The translations under genes and the position numbers were made by a program. Source: Ottowia sp. SB7-C50 (lineage in GTDB: Bacteria; Pseudomonadota; Gammaproteobacteria; Burkholderiales; Burkholderiaceae_C). From it: DNA of 64,000 bases. Below are positions 37,439 through 45,824 of the stretch, one piece after another (the first letter of the stretch is position 1; the number at the start of each line of letters is the position of its first letter). The notes under the pieces were generated by a model. The model saw only the letters and a list, made by a program, of their open reading frames with translations. It did not search any database and was not told where the DNA came from. The DNA lies in assembly GCF_033110285.1 (NCBI RefSeq), contig NZ_CP136995.1, positions 2,356,001-2,420,000 of the forward strand, given 5' to 3'.

Positions 37439-37645
37439 ATGACCCACATCACCAACAGCCGCCCGCGCATGGCGGCGATCTACGCCCCCGGCAAGGCACG
37501 CGCCCGCCGCTGGCACGGCGCAGGCGACGTGCGCGGCTACCGCCCGCCCTCGGGCTGGTCGGCTTGCGCCGACCTCACCGACATTCATCCCATCACGGGC
37601 CACGCCTTGCCGCGTGCCGTGTGGTGGCTCATCGAGACGAAGTAA
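37439..37645 (+). CDS. Small ICE hypothetical protein
   Basis: The 68-residue basic protein starts MTHITNSRPRMAAIYAPGKA and ends HALPRAVWWLIETK. GGAAGGAGAGG precedes the start. It follows the parB-like gene by 61 bp. I do not recognise a family. Confidence 0.5.
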   Translation: MTHITNSRPRMAAIYAPGKARARRWHGAGDVRGYRPPSGWSACADLTDIHPITGHALPRAVWWLIETK

Positions 37646-38742
37646 TAATCGCGTTCAGCACCGCGTCCAGGCCGTTCCGACCTGGACGCGGTGGACGCAA
37701 AATCCGGGCGCGGCAGTGGCCGCGCCCGGTGTTCCAAGCGCACAGCCGAATCGGAACGCCGTCGCCATCACCACAGTTCAGGCGGCGGCGTTGACGTGAC
37801 CGGGCTTCCCGCCCGGCAATACCAGGCCCGCATGGACCTGCAAGCCGAAGCGCCCGCGGTGCGCAGGAATCACCAGCAGTTTTCGGCTTGCCGCGTGCAT
37901 ACCCCGCAGCGTAGGCCGCGCCCATTTCATCAGAGGCATGTCCGCGTTTCCTGTTTGGAAATCTGGAACTGCCTGGGCGTGTCGGCGCACTGCGCCGCCG
38001 GGCTTTCGGGCTGCGCCCCGTGCCGACTTCGCTGTCACGGCCATTCGGCTTCAATCCCTCACGCCTTCGCGCCTGCGGCGCTGCGCTTGCCTCCAAGGGA
38101 AAGCCCTGCGGGCTATCCCCGCCGCGCGCAGCTTGGCGCCTCTCGATGCGGCCAAACCGGCTGCGCCGGATCGGCCCGGCCAGCGCCCCGCCGCGATGAA
38201 CGGAGCGCTGGCGACCACGCTGGCGCTTGCTGCGGCAGGTTGTGCAGGTGCGTGCCGTCCTCAACGCTGGCGGTTCCTGCCCATCACGTCACGATGGACG
38301 GTTCACGGACAACCCGCCCGGCATCGCTATGGAACTTCCACGCCACGCCTCAAGACCGGCACCGCAAGATGTGGCGGAGGCGTTCTCGCCTGTCGTTGCG
38401 GGGCTGACCTGGCCCGCGTCAGCGGGCGAGCCGGAGAAGCCTTCGGGCGGGGATGCCGAGTTGGCCCCATCTCCTTTCGGAGCGGTTCGGCCCAAGGCGT
38501 CCTTGTCTCGTTATGAATCCTGGCGGGGGCGCGGCTGCGCCTCGGGCTTCATGGCTGCAACCGTCCGGCGAAAACAATTTCCCCGCCGCTGCGCGGCTTC
38601 CTCGCGCAGCAAATTCTTTTCGCCTCCCGGCTCTCCACTGCGTTTCGACCGCAAGCGGTGCAGCCAGCCCGTCCCCCGCCGGCCGGATCACAACAAGGAC
38701 GCGATGGGCGCGAACCTTGTTCAACCGAAAGGAGAAATCATC
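37646..38742. other. 1.1-kb gene-poor spacer
   Basis: No open frame looks coding. The spacer carries dispersed modules shared with other parts of the ICE: 38007-38066 (shared with 31915-31979) and 38089-38183 (shared with 33731-33820). The last 20 bp hold the ribosome-binding site (AAAGGAG) of DUF736. Confidence 0.55.
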
Positions 38743-39057
38743 ATGGCCAACATCGGCACCTTCACCGCAGACAAAGACGGCTTCACCGGCACGCTTCGCA
38801 CCCTGACGCTCAACGTCAAGGTCAAGCTGGTTCCCAACGACAAGGGGGACAGCGAGAAAGCCCCGGACTTCCGCGTTCAGGCCGCCAGCCACGATATCGG
38901 CGCGGCGTGGAAGAAGACCAGCGAGGCCGGGCGGGACTACCTGTCCGTGACCCTCGATGACCCTTCGTTCCCGGCTCCGGTCTATGCCCGCCTGATTGAA
39001 GGCGAGGACGGCACGCACGACCTGATCTGGTCGCGCAGCAAGCCCCAAGCGGCGTGA
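38743..39057 (+). CDS. DUF736 protein
   Basis: The 104-residue protein starts [20 protein letters not shown] and has the family pattern [10 protein letters not shown]...[20 protein letters not shown], then [22 protein letters not shown]736 is a common ICE/plasmid family of unknown function. A strong intrinsic terminator follows. Confidence 0.93.
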   Translation: MANIGTFTADKDGFTGTLRTLTLNVKVKLVPNDKGDSEKAPDFRVQAASHDIGAAWKKTSEAGRDYLSVTLDDPSFPAPVYARLIEGEDGTHDLIWSRSKPQAA

Positions 39058-39066
39058 CCGCCGCAG

Positions 39067-39095
39067 CGCCCCGCCCATTGCGGCGGGGCGTTTTT
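39067..39095 (+). terminator. Terminator after DUF736
   Basis: CGCCCCGCC-CATTGC-GGCGGGGCG with TTTTT. The T-run also contains the stop codon of the convergent methyltransferase gene (39094-39096), so ICE backbone and cargo meet exactly here. Confidence 0.92.
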
Positions 39096-39969
39096 AGCTC
39101 ACGGCCCTAGTTTGAGGAATGGCTTCATCAGGCACTGTCAAGTTCTGACTGAAGAACATTACCTCATTACCAACATATCGTCTTTGTGCGGTGTAGTTCA
39201 GACCATAGCTCAACGATTGGCTCATGCGATACATGGCACAAATTTCTTCCGCGTTGTCATAAGAAACAACCCAAGGCCATTTGAACTTCTTCTGTTGAAT
39301 GACTTTGGCAATGGCCGCGTGGTCATCATGCTCGTAGTAATTTCGATACAACCCCTTTCCCTTAACGTAGTATGGGGGGTCGAGGTATATCAGAGATTGT
39401 TTTGGCAGAAAATCCGAGCAGCGATTCAGAAGGCGCAATGAATCTTCACGATACACCGATATGTCACTCTGTCGCCGGGCGATTTCACGAATGCGTGAAG
39501 CAACAACGTCCTTCTTAAATCTAGCATCCAGCTTGTAGTTCCCGTTCTGACTCTTTCCGCCAATGACGCCTGCCTTGAGAATTCCAGATCGATTCGTCCG
39601 ATTCATGAATAAAGTCGCAAATCCTTTCTCGACTAGGCTGGCAACGCAATCTTCGCGCAAAATGGTTCGCCATCTAAACCATTCTTCAATGGTAATAGGG
39701 GTGGATTCGAGTAAATCAAGAAGCTCAGTTGAATGCTTTGTTACAGCAACCCAAAAAGCGTATACGGCAGGATCAGCATCGTTGATATGGATATGACTTG
39801 CGTGCCCATGAAAGAGTAGATCAAGTGCAACGCCTGCCCCGCCAGCGTATGGCTCCAAGTAATGCCCTCCCGTGACACCATTCGTTTCCATTATTTTTGC
39901 AATGAATGGAGCAAATGGCGCCTTCCCGCCAGGGTAGCGCAGAGGGCTATACAGTCTGTTTGAGAACAT
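39094..39969 (-). CDS. D12-class DNA adenine methyltransferase
   Basis: The 291-residue Dam-like N6-adenine methyltransferase has motif X RYPGGKAPFAPFI (about 11-23), the SAM-binding motif I YLEPYAGGAGVALD (37-50), and the catalytic DPPY (197-200) in SLIYLDPPYYVKG. Target specificity cannot be read from the sequence. Base composition is clearly more AT-rich than the ICE backbone, which indicates separate acquisition. Its start lies 2 bp after the stop of the ATPase gene, so they are co-translated. A lone ICE methyltransferase could serve anti-restriction; here coupling to an OLD-like ATPase suggests a self-marking role in a defence pair. Confidence 0.93.
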   Translation of the reverse strand: MFSNRLYSPLRYPGGKAPFAPFIAKIMETNGVTGGHYLEPYAGGAGVALDLLFHGHASHIHINDADPAVYAFWVAVTKHSTELLDLLESTPITIEEWFRWRTILREDCVASLVEKGFATLFMNRTNRSGILKAGVIGGKSQNGNYKLDARFKKDVVASRIREIARRQSDISVYREDSLRLLNRCSDFLPKQSLIYLDPPYYVKGKGLYRNYYEHDDHAAIAKVIQQKKFKWPWVVSYDNAEEICAMYRMSQSLSYGLNYTAQRRYVGNEVMFFSQNLTVPDEAIPQTRAVS

Positions 39970-39971
39970 CG

Positions 39972-41660
39972 TTATACCTTTCTTGGCTTAACTTCCAAGG
40001 CGGCCAACTTGGTGACGTCCACAGCATACCCTATGCTCATCACACCGTGAACAGCCGTCTTGAAATTTTCCAAGAATTCGTTAATAAGCACTGGATTGTT
40101 ATCTGCCCAATGCTTCCAAGGATTGTAGGGCTTGGCTCCAGAGGTGAGCAATTTCTGAAATTCGACACTCTTATAAAAACGCTTAAAAACCTCTCTCGGC
40201 TTCTTGGTTCCAGTGTATGCAGCCACCCGCTCCTTCACCTCAACAGAATCCCCGTTGATTGAAAACTCGTTCAAAACCTCGCGAGCTGCATTGGTGAAAA
40301 CATCTCTTGTGAACTGCAAGTCATTTTTCCAAAATGGATGTGCGGCAGGGAGATTGTACAAGTGCTCGAATACAAGTTGGTCAGGCGGGAGATGCCCGGG
40401 CAAGAGAGTCACTGTCTTATAGCTCTTCCCTGTAACTTGAGAGCCTTGATCTGCATCCAGACAGACGATGCTTCTTTCCGAGAACTCAGGGATTTTCTTC
40501 TGGATCAACTGAAGATAGTTGGAGCATCCGAGTGACACTTCCGACATCGGGTTTGTGAACTTCTTTATTGGCTGCCTGTACAGCAAAGTTGCAAAAAAGT
40601 CTTCAGCCTCTTTATCTTCGAAATAGATATTGATGCGAGGCAGTGAAACTCCAGACGATGTATCGATGGTCTTTGTGTTGATGTCTGCACTAATCTGCGC
40701 CCATGACCAGTCTTGCATCACCTGGACATTGCCATAGGTGTTGCTCAAATAAATGGTCTTGTACTTTCTTCTGAACTGGCGACTTTGCTCATATGCATAC
40801 TCAATCAGAACTGGCGAATGCGAAGTCATGACAACTTGAAGATCCAAGTTCTTGCACTCGCGATCAAGCATCTTCAGTAGATTTACTTGTGCAGTCGGAA
40901 ATAGCCCAGCATCAGCCTCGTCGATTAAAAGCAAACCGCCTTTATAGTCAGCATAATCTTCCTTCAGCTTTCTGAAAGACATCAAGGCCAATATGATCTG
41001 GCCTGCATTGTCCTCACCCGCCGAAACAGAGTCTTGGTCGTAGTTCTCCCCGTGCGCCACCGCAGAACTGATTGTTCCATCAGTCCCTGTTGCAAGCGAT
41101 GCGTTGCGATTGAGAAGTTCGTTCGTTAGCGCAATGAAATCTTTCTTGTGTTGCTCTAGATAATCAAAGTCGCCTAGCTTGTAGTCTCTGGCCGCGATAG
41201 GGTAAAGACGCTTCAAGCTAAGAAAAATCACCGGATGAGTAAAATTCCTGCTCGTGTTGCTGCTTCCGGCCGCTGTACTATTATTCCTAACCACAGGCCT
41301 GGGTGACTTCCCTCTTTTCATCAGCTCAAGTTTGGCGGTCGCAGCCTGATTTGTATATCCATCAAGCAAATCAATGTTCACGGACATGGAGCCGGGGACA
41401 TCAAACTTTTCGGATATCCTGAAATGGTCACTGTATTGAGACTTGAACATCCCTCCTGCAATCTGCCGGAATGCAAGGGACTCATCCTTGACGTAATCTT
41501 TTTCAAAGCTAAAAATTTGCGCAGCTATGCCCAGTATCGAGGACTTTGATGTGCCATTTTTCCCGCAAACAACAGTGATGTAATCGCCGAACTCAACCGC
41601 CACATCGTTCAATGCGCGGAATTTCTCGATTGTTAGCTTTTTTAGTTGAGTCTTAGGCAT
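39972..41660 (-). CDS. OLD-like AAA ATPase with TOPRIM-like C-terminus
   Basis: The 562-residue protein has an ABC/SMC-type ATPase: Walker A GKNGTSKSS (33-41), a signature-like SVSAGEDNAGQ (211-221), Walker B LLLIDEADAG (243-252, E248) and the H-loop TSHS (279-282). After it, INIYFEDKEAEDFF (E348) and SIVCLDADQGS (D402, D404) have the spacing and acidic residues of a TOPRIM nuclease core, as in OLD-family proteins. OLD-like proteins act in phage defence (GajA of Gabija is one). AT-rich like the methyltransferase. It lies 37 bp after an XRE gene on the same strand. The ATPase is certain, TOPRIM activity is likely, and the defence role is inferred. Confidence 0.85.
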   Translation of the reverse strand: MPKTQLKKLTIEKFRALNDVAVEFGDYITVVCGKNGTSKSSILGIAAQIFSFEKDYVKDESLAFRQIAGGMFKSQYSDHFRISEKFDVPGSMSVNIDLLDGYTNQAATAKLELMKRGKSPRPVVRNNSTAAGSSNTSRNFTHPVIFLSLKRLYPIAARDYKLGDFDYLEQHKKDFIALTNELLNRNASLATGTDGTISSAVAHGENYDQDSVSAGEDNAGQIILALMSFRKLKEDYADYKGGLLLIDEADAGLFPTAQVNLLKMLDRECKNLDLQVVMTSHSPVLIEYAYEQSRQFRRKYKTIYLSNTYGNVQVMQDWSWAQISADINTKTIDTSSGVSLPRINIYFEDKEAEDFFATLLYRQPIKKFTNPMSEVSLGCSNYLQLIQKKIPEFSERSIVCLDADQGSQVTGKSYKTVTLLPGHLPPDQLVFEHLYNLPAAHPFWKNDLQFTRDVFTNAAREVLNEFSINGDSVEVKERVAAYTGTKKPREVFKRFYKSVEFQKLLTSGAKPYNPWKHWADNNPVLINEFLENFKTAVHGVMSIGYAVDVTKLAALEVKPRKV

Positions 41661-41697
41661 GGTGTGCGGAGTTTGTTTTTAAGTCCCTTGAAGAAAC

Positions 41698-41994
41698 CTA
41701 TCTTTGGCCGGAATCATCCACAGCCAATTCTTTGAGTTCCTGTCGAACTAACATTAAAAGGTGATCGGCTTTCTGTTCGCTGTCGCCGGAGTACGCCAAG
41801 GTCAGCAACGTGAGCGGGTGGATCTTCATCACTTCGCACAGTTCGGCCAGCTTGTGCAAGGTCGGGCTTTTCAGGTCGCGCTCCAGGGTACTCATGTAGG
41901 TGCGGCTAGACACGTCAGAGAACGCTTCCTGGCTCAAGCCGCGCGCCTTCCTGACCGTCTTCAATGCCTTCGCCAGCGAGTAAGTTGTTGCCAC
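41698..41994 (-). CDS. XRE-type transcriptional regulator
   Basis: The helix-turn-helix protein has LAKALKTVRKARGLSQEAFS, then SSRTYMSTLERDLKSPTLHK; the HTH spans about residues 8-60. I prefer the GTG at 41994 (98 residues, preceded by GGGGA). An ATG at 42030 is possible but leaves only 7 bp to the CTATAG repeat that looks like promoter/operator. Its composition is closer to the backbone than to the two genes downstream. Position as first gene suggests control of the cassette, like the C proteins of restriction systems. Confidence 0.8.
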   Translation of the reverse strand: MATTYSLAKALKTVRKARGLSQEAFSDVSSRTYMSTLERDLKSPTLHKLAELCEVMKIHPLTLLTLAYSGDSEQKADHLLMLVRQELKELAVDDSGQR

Positions 41995-42036
41995 CTTGGG
42001 TTCCCCACAAATACCAAGATGACACCCCATTGCATC

Positions 42037-42057
42037 CTATAGAGCTACAATCTATAG
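42037..42057 (-). promoter_or_regulatory. CTATAG repeat, likely promoter/operator of XRE gene
   Basis: CTATAG-AGCTACAAT-CTATAG: two self-palindromic hexamers 9 bp apart. It is upstream of the XRE start. CTATAG resembles a -10 box and the duplication suggests an operator for the regulator. Confidence 0.45.
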
Positions 42058-42224
42058 TGTTCATTCAATGCCTGTGCTTTTACGGAAATCCGTATCGGCG
42101 GGTTCCTGTAGAGCCACGGAACCGCATCCGTGCTTGCGCACGAAGGCGCAAATCCGGTTTCGCGGTTCTGCGCTTCGACGTGGAACCGCGTTCGTGCACC
42201 ATTGGATTTGTGGGATTGCCGACC

Positions 42225-42575
42225 ATGCCGCAGCCGCTCACCACCGCCCCGGAACGCGCGCAACTGCTCGCCAACGGCGAGGCCCGCGCCGCTGGCCGGG
42301 CCATCGACCCGGTGCCCGTGGTGCGGCTGTTCACGCCGGACGCGCATGTGACCTGGCTGCTGGCCGCACTCGATCCCGCCGATGGCGACACCGCCTAGGG
42401 ACTCATCGACCTGGGAATCGGGATGCCGGCGCAGGGAACCGTCAAGCTGTCCGAGCTGGCCGGCATCGTCGGGCCGCGCCAGCAGCCCGTGATGCGCGAC
42501 CTCTATTTCCGCCCCACGCGCACGCTGTCGGAATACACCCGGCTGGCCGAGCGCGACGGAGCGATCCCGGACTGA
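42225..42575 (+). pseudogene. DUF2958 copy with an internal stop
   Basis: The frame MPQPLTTAPERAQLLANGEA...FTPDAHVTWLLAALDPADGD is interrupted by TAG at 42396-42398. It then continues in frame as GLIDLGIGMPAQGTVKLSEL and so on to a normal end. Total length (117 codons) equals that of the intact copy at 32997-33347. Most DUF2958 proteins, including that copy, have an aromatic or other residue in DxxFGLxDLG at this place, so one point mutation explains the loss. Confidence 0.85.
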
Positions 42576-42883
42576 ATACGGCTTACTGTGACTTTTTCAG
42601 TCTGGTGTCATACCGGGTAAGTCTCAATCGGGATTCTTGCGGCGTAGCCCCACCAGTCTGACCCAAATAGACAGGATGCTTGGCGCGGGTCGCGGCAGGC
42701 TGGCTTGTGCAGTGTCCCCGGTCGGGGCGCTGCCGCCGCAGCATTGAGACGAATACCGCAACACATCGGAGCCAATCGGTCTTGACAGCCCCATCCGCCT
42801 TTGTAACCCATGACGTTCCGACGAGGGCGATGTAGCGCGTAGTTCTTCCGTGGCGGCGAGTCCTGTTCGCAGGAGGAGACGTC
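42576..42883. other. 308-bp spacer, nothing recognised
   Basis: No gene, tRNA or clear repeat is visible between the DUF2958 pseudogene and the DUF2285 gene. Only the ribosome-binding site at the right end is evident. Confidence 0.5.
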
Positions 42884-43645
42884 ATGGTCAATCCTCATCA
42901 CCTCGCGCATTGGTATCCGACTGCCGCATACCTGTATGTCTTTTGGCTGGATGCGCTCGCGCTCGCTTGGGAGTACCTGCGCAGGCATCCCGACTACCGG
43001 CTCGACTGGCTGCGCCGTCATGGCCGGCCTGAAGCAGCGCATCGCTGGGGCTTGCGCCTGCTGGAAGATCCGATGCTGGATGCGCGTGACGCGCATCCGG
43101 CCTGGCTGCCTGGTCATGCCGCCGTGGTGCAGCTCTACCCCGACGCTGATCCGCCGCAGGATGCCACCGCCTTCGCGTTCTGGCGCATCCCCGGCCACAA
43201 GCAACTGTTCCACGACGGCAAGAAGCTGGCGCTGATCGCGCGCAGCCCAGGCCATTGCCTGCGCTTTGCGCTGGCGCCCGGCCTGGAAGACGGCATGGCC
43301 GTGGCCTATGCCCAACGGAGCGGCACTGCCGCGCCTGTGCGCGGTCATGCACGCGGCGCGACCTTCGCTGCCACCACGCCCAGGCCAACACCTTCCGCGC
43401 TGCTGGAACTGCACACCTTGCAGGCGCTCGACGCGACCCTCGCGGGCGCGTCCTTGCGCGATGTGGGCGAAGGACTGTTCGGTGCCGACGCTGTGGCCGA
43501 TTGGTACAGCGACGGCGGCCTGCGCTCGAAGGTGCGCCGCCTGGTGCGGCGCGGCGATGCGCTGATGCGCGGCGGCTATCGCCACCTAGCACAGCTTCCG
43601 CCGCTTGAGAAGGGTCGTTTTGATGTGGACGCAAAACGACCCTGA
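42884..43645 (+). CDS. DUF2285/DUF6499-type ICE protein
   Basis: The 253-residue protein has an N-terminal part YVFWLDALALAWEYLRRHPD...YRLDWLRR (the small domain often found before DUF2285). The C-terminal part ALDATLAGASLRDVGEGLFG...SKVRRLVRRGDALMRGGYR is the HTH-like DUF2285 domain. GGAGGAGACGTC precedes ATG 42884. In Tn4371-like elements and related ICEs it stands upstream of alpA-like and repA genes, as here. It is probably DNA-binding; its role is not known. Confidence 0.85.
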   Translation: MVNPHHLAHWYPTAAYLYVFWLDALALAWEYLRRHPDYRLDWLRRHGRPEAAHRWGLRLLEDPMLDARDAHPAWLPGHAAVVQLYPDADPPQDATAFAFWRIPGHKQLFHDGKKLALIARSPGHCLRFALAPGLEDGMAVAYAQRSGTAAPVRGHARGATFAATTPRPTPSALLELHTLQALDATLAGASLRDVGEGLFGADAVADWYSDGGLRSKVRRLVRRGDALMRGGYRHLAQLPPLEKGRFDVDAKRP

Positions 43646-43728
43646 GTAGAAGGGCCGCGTTTTCTGAGACTGCCTCCATCCGGTCGCGCTGTGTGGCCGG
43701 GCGCTTTCAACCGATGGAGGTTCACACC

Positions 43729-44010
43729 ATGCGTCCCGCTCCCTTGCGGCCTGCCGCCACTGTCTCGACCGCTGCCGCGCAGCCCCAACGCTATCTCACC
43801 AACGACGAAGCGGCCGAATACCTGCGCCTGTCGCCGCGCACGCTGGAAAAGCAGCGCGTGATCGGTGGTGGTCCGCGCTTTCGCAAGTTCGGCCGGCGCG
43901 TCATGTACGCCGTGGCCGACCTCGATGCCTGGGCCGCCGACCGCAGCTTCGAGACGACTTCCGATCCCGAATACGCCGAGCACCACTCGGCCGACAGCCG
44001 TGCGCGCTGA
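43729..44010 (+). CDS. AlpA/MerR-like helix-turn-helix protein
   Basis: The 93-residue protein carries QRYLTNDEAAEYLRLSPRTL then EKQRVIGGGPRFRKFGRRVM and YAVADLDAWA, the excisionase/AlpA-type winged HTH. The ATG at 43729 follows GGAGG (43716-43720). It sits directly before repA, as in related ICEs, and probably regulates excision or replication genes. Confidence 0.88.
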   Translation: MRPAPLRPAATVSTAAAQPQRYLTNDEAAEYLRLSPRTLEKQRVIGGGPRFRKFGRRVMYAVADLDAWAADRSFETTSDPEYAEHHSADSRAR

Positions 44011-44036
44011 TCGGCGGTGCGCGGCAGGCCATCGCC

Positions 44037-44896
44037 ATGTCCAGCACCGCGCTGCCATCCCGGCAGCGGCCGTTGCAAGAGCGCGAACAGCTCGACCTGT
44101 TCCGCGCCTTGCCGGGCGAAGGCATGGCACCGCGCGACAGCCAGGACTTGATGGCCTTTCCCTTTTCTCGCTGGCGAAGTCGCGGCGCACGGCGCCGATC
44201 GACTTCCGCGCCGGCAACGTCACGATCCGCGTGGAAGGCACGCAGGAGCATGGTATCGCCACCATTTGGGATGCCGACATCTTGATTTGGGCCGCCAGTC
44301 AGATCGTGGAAGCACGCGACGCGGGCCTGCGCCCGTCGCGGCTGATGCAGGCCACGCCCTACGAGATCCTGCGCTTCATCGGTCGCGGTACGTCGCTGCG
44401 CGACTACCAGCGCCTCAAGGCGGCCCTGGATCGGCTGCAATCGACCACGGTGGCCACGTCGATCCGCGAAACCACGGGAAGGCGGCTGCACCGCTTCTCG
44501 TGGATCAACGAATGGAAGGAGCTGGCCGATGCCAGCCGCACGCCGCTGGGCATCGAGCTGATCCTGCCGGACTGGTTCTATGGCGGCGTGCTGGATGCGG
44601 CACTGGTGCTGACCATCGACCCGGCGTATTTCCGGCTGACCGGCGGCATCGAGCGGTGGCTGTACCGCGTGGTGAGAAAGCACGGCGGCCGACAGCCGGG
44701 CGGCTGGCAGTTCGATTTCCGACACCTGTATCGGAAATCGGGCAGCGCCACGCGCTTCTCGGACTTCGCCTACGACCTGCGCGCGCTCGTCGCGCGGCAG
44801 TCGCTGCCCGGCTATGTCCTGGGCATCGAGCGGATGCCGGACAACGAGGCCGAGCTGCTGACCTTCCGGCCCGTGCCGCACACGGCACGGGGATAA
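44037..44896 (+). CDS. repA: RepA-type replication initiator, frameshifted
   Basis: The N-terminal frame reads MSSTALPSRQRPLQEREQLD...SQDLMAFPF; the rest reads in another frame as FSLAKSRRTAPIDFRAGNVT...WDADILIWAASQIVEARDAG. A missing T in the run at 44163-44166 accounts for the break; one more T gives AFPFFSLAKSRRTAPIDF, the expected RepA sequence. The protein is a plasmid-type initiator (winged-helix) of about 286 residues. A long palindrome (44714-44739) is embedded in its C-terminal part. Three iteron-like repeats follow the gene. The break may be a homopolymer error or a true mutation. Confidence 0.85.
44714..44739. repeat. Palindrome embedded in repA
   Basis: GATTTCCGA, 8-nt core, TCGGAAATC: perfect 9-bp inverted repeat inside the coding region (encodes around DFRHLYRKSG). 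The arms match those of the palindromes in the DUF1016 gene at 31041-31113. Confidence 0.88.
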
Positions 44897-44919
44897 CTCC
44901 GGGAGAACCTGTGGATGGA

Positions 44920-44986
44920 ATCGTGCTATCAGGAGTACGGGGTATCGTGCTATCGGGAGTACGCCTATCGTGCTATCAGGAGTACG
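44920..44986 (+). repeat. Three iteron-like 20-bp direct repeats
   Basis: ATCGTGCTATCAGGAGTACG occurs at 44920-44939 and 44967-44986, and with one change (A to G) at 44944-44963. The period is 24 and then 23 bp. They lie 24 bp after repA and before parA, the usual place of a plasmid replication origin with iterons. An AT-rich block with three CTAACTT repeats (about 45029-45060) follows. Confidence 0.85.
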
Positions 44987-45185
44987 AATCGCCCGCAAAC
45001 CCAATAACGGCGCGGGTTTGCGGCCCCTCTAACTTCCCTAACTTAAATTCTCTAACTTTTAGTAGAGAAACGCCGCTGCGGTGGACAACCACCACGCGGC
45101 CACCAACGGCAGACAAAACCAGCCACCAGTTGGCAGGTTTTGCAGGCAGATCAACGCCAGGTTTTCCAAGCAGGGAGGCCAGGCC

Positions 45186-45824
45186 ATGATCGTCGCTCTG
45201 CTCAACCAGAAAGGCGGCGTGGGCAAGACCACGCTCGCCACACATATCGCCGGCGAGCTGGCGATGCGCGGTCAACACGTCGTCCTGCTGGACGCCGACC
45301 CGCAGGGTTCATCGCTGGACTGGACGCAGCGCAGAAGCCAGCAAGGCTTGCCACGGCTGTTCAGCGCCGTGGGCCTCGCACGCGAAACGCTGCATCAGGA
45401 AGCGCCGGAACTCGCCAGACGGGCCGATCACGTCGTCATCGACGGGCCGCCCAGAATCGCCGCCTTGGCGCGCTCCGCGCTGCTGGCGGCCGAGCGCGTG
45501 CTGATCCCCGTGCAGCCCAGCCCCTACGACTTGTGGGCCAGCGCCGAGATGGTCGCGCTGATCCGCGAGGCGCAGGTGTTTCGGCCTGCGCTACGCGCGG
45601 CCTTCGTCATCAATCGGCGCGTCAGCACCACCGTGATCGGGCGCGAAGCACGCCAGGCGCTCGCCGACCAGCCGCTGCCTGCGCTGCGCGCGGAAGTGCA
45701 TCAGCGCATCGTGTTCGCCGACAGCGTGGCCGCTGGCCGGCTTGCACGCGAGACGGCGCCCGACAGCGCCGCCGCGCGCGAAATCACCGCGCTGGTGGAC
45801 GAACTGCTGCGGTGGACGCCATGA
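45186..45824 (+). CDS. parA: ParA-type partition ATPase
   Basis: The 212-residue Walker-type ATPase has the deviant Walker A KGGVGKTT (residues 9-16), LLDADPQGSSLDW and VVIDGPPR. It is the small ParA/Soj type of plasmids. ATG 45186 follows GGGAGGCC. It is the first gene of a run with ATGA overlaps: parA, small gene, DUF2840, traF and then the relaxase region. It probably stabilises the excised circular ICE. Confidence 0.95.
   Translation: MIVALLNQKGGVGKTTLATHIAGELAMRGQHVVLLDADPQGSSLDWTQRRSQQGLPRLFSAVGLARETLHQEAPELARRADHVVIDGPPRIAALARSALLAAERVLIPVQPSPYDLWASAEMVALIREAQVFRPALRAAFVINRRVSTTVIGREARQALADQPLPALRAEVHQRIVFADSVAAGRLARETAPDSAAAREITALVDELLRWTP

Noticed and set aside
29518..42030. Prophage, because of integrase, XRE regulator and Dam-like methyltransferase
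   Set aside because: No capsid, terminase, tail or lysis genes; the backbone is that of a conjugative element.
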